NCBI GenBank assembly: GCA_020629895.1
Contig: JAHDCM010000116.1
Coordinates: 1-9,223, forward strand
Origin: Bacteroidota bacterium
GTDB lineage: Bacteria > Bacteroidota > Bacteroidia > Chitinophagales > UBA2359
Length of the DNA: 9,223 nucleotides
Direction: 5' to 3'
This document shows, piece by piece, positions 6,439-9,223 of the stretch (the stretch's first letter is position 1; every line of letters starts with the position of its first letter). Made by a program: the position numbers and the translations under genes. The notes under the pieces are model-generated. The model saw only the letters and a list, made by a program, of their open reading frames with translations, made no database searches and had not been told where the DNA came from.

Positions 6439-6460
6439 TGCCGCCAGCGTCATCGCTGGT
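6439..6460 (-). repeat. 22-nt hairpin repeat C, copy 1
   Basis: This is the exact reverse complement of 8971-8992. It contains a 6-bp stem CCAGCG/CGCTGG around a 4-nt loop (6444-6459), plus a TGCCG extension on one side. Each copy lies on the upstream (head) side of a structured repeat copy, in the same orientation relative to it: about 150 nt before copy 2 and about 90 nt before copy 3. Confidence 0.8.
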
Positions 6461-6476
6461 GGGTTATCCGACAAAT

Positions 6477-6493
6477 AACAGCCTCCGGCTGTT
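6477..6493. repeat. Small hairpin AACAGCC/GGCTGTT
   Basis: A perfect 7-bp stem with a TCC loop. GACAAA before it and TTTGTC after it could extend the stem past a 3-nt bulge (6470-6497). A short pyrimidine-rich stretch (TCCTTTCTTT) follows, but no gene ends close upstream, so I do not call it a terminator. Confidence 0.55.
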
Positions 6494-6537
6494 TGTCCTT
6501 TCTTTATATCACACATAACACATTATTAAATACATTA

Positions 6538-6558
6538 CTTTTACAAAGGTATAACGCG
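6538..6558 (+). repeat. Direct repeat B, copy 2, with minus-strand -7-like box
   Basis: Identical to 6377-6397, 161 nt away. It again carries TACCTTTG on the minus strand (6551-6544), and TGCGATG-type short repeats follow it. Confidence 0.75.
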
Positions 6559-6585
6559 GTGAATGTGCGATGTAATAGGTGCGAT

Positions 6586-6606
6586 GTGCGACGAAAGTAC
6601 TTTTAC
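6586..6606 (+). repeat. Direct repeat A, copy 2
   Basis: Matches 6321-6341 with one substitution (A for G in the centre). It lies 34 nt before the start codon of the secreted-protein gene at 6641, so it may overlap that gene's promoter or leader. No good TAnnTTTG box is visible between it and the start; TATTTTTT at 6612-6619 is the closest. Confidence 0.75.
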
Positions 6607-6640
6607 GACTCTATTTTTTTACTATAACCCTTCTATAATT

Positions 6641-7096
6641 ATGAGAACTATTCTTATCATTTGCTGCCTGTTGATCAGCACCTCTACCTTCGCCCAACAA
6701 GCTACTTATCCCTGGGTTAATCCTGATCGCAATACCCGCACCCATCCTCCCATTGCCATTCCAAATGCTCCTTCATCAAGTCAATCGCCTAACACCATAG
6801 CAATGCCAGCCGCTACTATTGCTGCGCCTGCGGGTTTTGAAGCCCACTGCATCCTTCATGACGATGTAACCCATTTTTTTGTCATGCCCAATGGAACCAT
6901 ATTAGGTCGCGTAACAGGTAGTGCCAATTGGGAGGTAGTTGGTGTAAAAACAGCTCCACCAACAGGACGAACTGAATTTGCCTATATGATTAAGCTAAAC
7001 CATACCACTTATGCCGTAGATACTTATGGACATGTATGGGAACAACAATACCCATTTCGACAAATTGTAGGTCGGATAGCTGCTGTAAATAAATAA
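6641..7096 (+). CDS. Small secreted protein of unknown function
   Basis: This encodes 151 residues. I chose the ATG at 6641 over an in-frame ATG at 6563 because it begins a clear Sec signal peptide (Met-Arg-Thr, a hydrophobic core of Ile/Leu/Cys, then TFA-QQ, cleavage near residue 18), whereas the longer form would add 26 residues read from a repeat. A Pro/Ala/Ser-rich, probably disordered segment (about 35-65) leads into a compact C-terminal part (about 66-148). That part has two similar units, T-x-F/Y-x-V-x3-G-x-I/V followed by an aromatic residue and VG (77-103 and 122-146), suggesting a small beta-sheet duplication. There is no T9SS sorting domain, lipobox or catalytic motif, and I do not recognise the family. 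It lies 68 nt before phoD on the same strand and may be cotranscribed. Outer-membrane or periplasmic location is inferred. Confidence 0.75.
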   Translation: MRTILIICCLLISTSTFAQQATYPWVNPDRNTRTHPPIAIPNAPSSSQSPNTIAMPAATIAAPAGFEAHCILHDDVTHFFVMPNGTILGRVTGSANWEVVGVKTAPPTGRTEFAYMIKLNHTTYAVDTYGHVWEQQYPFRQIVGRIAAVNK

Positions 7097-7112
7097 TTTT
7101 TCAATTATTTGT

Positions 7113-7163
7113 ATCTTACTGTCAATTCTGCTCCTAATTCATAAGAATTAAGTACAGTAAGAT
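7113..7163 (+). promoter_or_regulatory. Long inverted repeat ending one base before the phoD start codon
   Basis: ATCTTACTGT (7113-7122) pairs perfectly over 10 bp with ACAGTAAGAT (7154-7163). Inside, AATTCT (7124-7129) pairs with AGAATT (7144-7149). The ATG begins at 7165, so a folded transcript would put the start codon at the base of the hairpin. No U tract follows, which argues against a terminator for the upstream gene. It could be a translation-controlling leader hairpin or a DNA operator. Confidence 0.55.
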
Positions 7164-7164
7164 C

Positions 7165-8931
7165 ATGCACAAACTATTATTATTCACGTTTTTACTGAGT
7201 AGCACTACTTTTTTATTTGCTCAAGAATTGCAATTAGCCCCCGATGAAGCACACGCACCTTTTATACATGGTGTTGCTTCAGGCGATCCTTTACAAGAAC
7301 GCGTTATTATCTGGACGCGAGTGGAACCCGATGACAGTACCATTGGTACCATTGAGGTAGCGTGGGAAGTGGCAAGTGACAGTTTATTTACGAACATTAT
7401 CAATAGTGGTATATTTCCAACAGGGGTGGCTAGAGATTGGACGGTAAAGGTCGATGTGGATGGCTTACGAGCAGGTGTGACCTATTATTACCGCTTTATA
7501 GTAGCAGGAAATAGATCACGTATAGGTCGTACTCGTACCTTAGCGGCCGATGGAGTAGCCCATTTACGTATTTGCACCTTTTCGTGTAGTAGTCTTTATT
7601 CAGGCTATTTCAATGCTTATCGACGAATTAGTGAACGAGATGATTTGGATTTTGTGGTACATGTAGGTGATTATGTGTATGACTTCATGGACTCAGATGA
7701 ATTGATACGCATACCCAATAATGCCATTGAATACCCTAGTAATTTGGAAGAATGGCGCGCCTTACACCAATTATATTTATTAGATATAGATTTACGAGCA
7801 GCACGTCAGCAACATCCGTGGATCCTTATATGGGATAATCACGACGTTGTCACTGATACAGACCAATTTGATGCATCTGTACAAGCCTTTTGGGAATACT
7901 TACCCATTCGCCAACCTGACCCTAATGATCCTAGTCGCATTTATCGCTCCTTTAATGTAGGTGGCTTAGTAGACTTAACTATGTTGGATGCCTTATTATA
8001 TCGTAATAAGGATACGCTCGAAACAGGCGGCAATAACTTGTTTGGAACCATTCAAAATGATTGGTTAGAACAACAATTACTTGAATCTGATGCACGTTGG
8101 CGCATCATGGCTCAACAAAAACTAGCAAGTGGCTGGACAGCATTAGGAAGTACGCGTGATTTAGGTAGTTGGGATGGCTTTCCTGCTTATCGAAAACATT
8201 TTTACGAATTTCTTCGAGACAATGCCATTCAAAACAATGTTATTTTGTCGGGAGATGCCCATCTCGGATTGGCAATGGATTTTATTGGCACACAAATAGA
8301 AGCGGATTTTTATGCCCCCGATACAGGCGAAGGATCAGTAGCAGTAGAAGTATTAGGACATAGTATTTCGAGAGGTAATTATGATGAAGGGGGACTTCCT
8401 TCTAGCTCGGCAGAGGCACTCACTCGTGTCCACCTCAATGAAAATCCCAATCACTACTATGCTGATTTATTTCGCCACGGTTATAGCTTACTAGACATTC
8501 GAATGGATAGTATCACCGCAGAATTTTGGGTTTCTGATATTTTGGCTCCTAGTGATGAAGAGACGTTGGGGGGAGCAGTAGTTACCTATTATGGTGAAAA
8601 TCACTGGGAACGCACCATTCGCTATACGCCAACTCCTGCAAAAGTGCAAATTAATACGAGTATTGAAAACCCTACTATGGTTCCTCATTTTTCTATTGCT
8701 TTATATCCGAATCCGACTCAAGATTGGGTGACGATTAGCACAACCGTTTTACCTAGTAATCACCAGTGGCAGTTACTCCGCGTCTATAATCCATTGGGGC
8801 AATTGGTGTATCAATCGGGAATGTATGGGACGATACAGGTTGATACTTTTGATTGGGCGAATGGGATATATGTGGTGGAAGTAATTAATCGGGAAGGAGT
8901 GAAGCAACATGCCAAATTAATACGTCATTAA
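7165..8931 (+). CDS. phoD: PhoD-family alkaline phosphatase/phosphodiesterase with T9SS sorting domain
   Basis: This 588-residue protein is predicted to hydrolyse phosphate esters outside the cell. A Sec-type signal peptide covers 1-19, cleaved at FA-Q. The PhoD N-terminal beta domain spans about 33-125 and opens with HGVASGDP and IIWTRV. The metallophosphatase domain spans about 135-480 and carries the expected metal-site blocks: Cys141 in FSCSS, Asp169 in HVGDY, Asp224 to His226 in IWDNHD, and Asp364 and His366 in SGDAH. In the Bacillus subtilis enzyme the corresponding Cys and Asp bind iron and calcium ions. A C-terminal type A sorting domain (about 509-588, starting ALYPNP and ending in KLIRH) marks export across the outer membrane by T9SS and probable surface attachment or release. 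The signal peptide lacks the twin-arginine motif usual for PhoD. Substrate (monoester or diester) cannot be told from sequence. Confidence 0.93.
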   Translation: MHKLLLFTFLLSSTTFLFAQELQLAPDEAHAPFIHGVASGDPLQERVIIWTRVEPDDSTIGTIEVAWEVASDSLFTNIINSGIFPTGVARDWTVKVDVDGLRAGVTYYYRFIVAGNRSRIGRTRTLAADGVAHLRICTFSCSSLYSGYFNAYRRISERDDLDFVVHVGDYVYDFMDSDELIRIPNNAIEYPSNLEEWRALHQLYLLDIDLRAARQQHPWILIWDNHDVVTDTDQFDASVQAFWEYLPIRQPDPNDPSRIYRSFNVGGLVDLTMLDALLYRNKDTLETGGNNLFGTIQNDWLEQQLLESDARWRIMAQQKLASGWTALGSTRDLGSWDGFPAYRKHFYEFLRDNAIQNNVILSGDAHLGLAMDFIGTQIEADFYAPDTGEGSVAVEVLGHSISRGNYDEGGLPSSSAEALTRVHLNENPNHYYADLFRHGYSLLDIRMDSITAEFWVSDILAPSDEETLGGAVVTYYGENHWERTIRYTPTPAKVQINTSIENPTMVPHFSIALYPNPTQDWVTISTTVLPSNHQWQLLRVYNPLGQLVYQSGMYGTIQVDTFDWANGIYVVEVINREGVKQHAKLIRH

Positions 8932-8970
8932 AAGGGAAGTTGCCTAACCGTTGTAATTTGTCACTATTCT

Positions 8971-8992
8971 ACCAGCGATGACGCTGGCGGCA
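8971..8992 (+). repeat. 22-nt hairpin repeat C, copy 2
   Basis: Exact reverse complement of 6439-6460, with the CCAGCG/CGCTGG stem at 8972-8987. It lies 39 nt past the phoD stop codon. No T tract follows, so it is not a typical intrinsic terminator, although it could act as a 3' stability hairpin. Confidence 0.8.
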
Positions 8993-9011
8993 GCCTCAAT
9001 CATTCAGAATT

Positions 9012-9033
9012 GGGCGACCACAAGGAATCGCCC
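9012..9033. repeat. REP-like palindrome GGGCGA/TCGCCC
   Basis: A 6-bp perfect stem, GGGCGA with TCGCCC around CCACAAGGAA, is followed by CTACAAT. Read on the other strand it begins GTAGGGGCGA and ends TCGCCC, a form of intergenic palindrome I have seen in many unrelated bacterial genomes. One copy only in this window. Confidence 0.55.
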
Positions 9034-9036
9034 CTA

Positions 9037-9072
9037 CAATCATTCATTCAATCATGCAATCACCCAATCATT
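9037..9072. repeat. Degenerate short tandem repeat based on CAATCA
   Basis: CAATCA occurs at 9037, 9049, 9057 and 9065 (spacings 12, 8, 8), mostly as CAATCATT, with a further unit at 8997. It ends 7 nt before structured repeat copy 3. Confidence 0.65.
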
Positions 9073-9079
9073 GGCTACC

Positions 9080-9223
9080 GCGTGAGGGATAGTAGTGGTA
9101 GCTTGCTAAAATAGCCACTTTGTGAAGCAAGGACTAGCGGGGCTGACAGCGGAAGACACCGCTAGGAGTATGCTGAACAAGTGGGTATGAAGCAACTACA
9201 AACGAATAGCCCGACGTGTATCA
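9080..9223 (+). repeat. Structured intergenic repeat, copy 3 (cut by window end)
   Basis: The core 9080-9215 aligns with copy 1 with about 16 differences in 137 positions. Several of these are paired changes that keep stems: CTAGCGG/CCGCTAG (9134-9140 with 9159-9165) replaces CTAGCAG/CTGCTAG; TTGCT (9103-9107) pairs with AGCAA (9191-9195); ATAGCCACTT (9111-9120) pairs with AAGTGGGTAT (9179-9188) with one G-G mismatch. The loop 9141-9158 is identical to the other copies. After GCCCGAC the sequence (GTGTATCA) departs from both other copies, as expected if a third unrelated variable hairpin starts here. The 3' end is outside the window. Confidence 0.85.

Larger units (their letters stand above)
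6029..6640. other. Repeat-dense non-coding region between nuclease and secreted-protein genes
   Basis: These 612 nt contain no convincing gene. After a T-rich stretch come structured repeat copy 2 on the minus strand (6046-6291), short GACGAT-type repeats, an A-B...B-A arrangement of two 21-nt direct repeats (6321-6606), a 22-nt hairpin repeat shared with 8971-8992, and another small hairpin (6477-6493). No intrinsic terminator for the nuclease gene is visible, because the T-rich stretch after its stop comes before, not after, a hairpin. Short frames crossing the region are chance products of the repeats. Confidence 0.75.

Noticed and set aside
6563..6640. Longer start for the secreted-protein gene at 6563
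   Set aside because: It adds 26 residues translated from short repeats and buries the signal peptide inside the protein. The ATG at 6641 gives a standard signal peptide.
7113..7163. Terminator for the secreted-protein gene
   Set aside because: The stem is followed by CATGCAC and the next coding sequence, with no U tract. Kept instead as a possible leader or operator element.

Overview
The window looks like the genome of a member of the Bacteroidota, possibly Saprospiria-like, although the class is a guess. Three things point there. One protein ends in a type IX secretion (T9SS) sorting domain. Gene starts have A/T-rich leaders without Shine-Dalgarno sequences. Promoter-like boxes fit the Bacteroidota TAnnTTTG pattern. 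All protein genes found look intact, and no tRNA, rRNA, CRISPR array or transposase gene was seen.

Layout: (1) 1-33 is the first 11 codons of a minus-strand gene running off the left edge. (2) 34-402 is non-coding and holds a short tandem repeat, copy 1 of a structured repeat, and the terminator of the next gene. (3) 403-1965 (-) encodes an HtrA/Deg-family envelope serine protease. (4) 1966-2174 is a divergent promoter region. (5) 2175-6028 (+) is a probable three-gene unit: pgsA (phosphatidylglycerophosphate synthase), a 60-residue two-helix membrane protein, and a 1015-residue AddB-like PD-(D/E)XK nuclease with a GTG start. (6) 6029-6640 is non-coding and repeat-dense, with copy 2 of the structured repeat on the minus strand, two short direct-repeat families and hairpins. 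(7) 6641-8931 (+) encodes a small secreted protein and then a PhoD-family phosphatase with a T9SS sorting domain. (8) 8932-9223 is non-coding, with three kinds of short repeat followed by copy 3 of the structured repeat, cut by the window end.

The main discovery candidate is the structured repeat: 104-307 (+), 6046-6291 (-) and 9080 to the window end (+). The three copies share a core of about 137 nt. It can be folded by hand into a long rod with an invariant 18-nt apical loop and a tandem G-A internal motif, and several stems keep pairing through compensatory changes between copies. In copies 1 and 2 the rod is joined to a second long hairpin of unrelated sequence, and a short GCGT(G)/(C)ACGC stem closes the whole. 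This looks like a dispersed RNA or REP/MITE-type element under structural selection. Similar GGATAGCCCG-type intergenic elements recur, from memory, in other Bacteroidota. Whether an existing Rfam family covers this one was not checked.

The protein genes serve separate roles: envelope protein quality control, phospholipid synthesis, recombinational DNA repair and extracellular phosphate release. They do not form one pathway. The intergenic repeats are what tie the region together.
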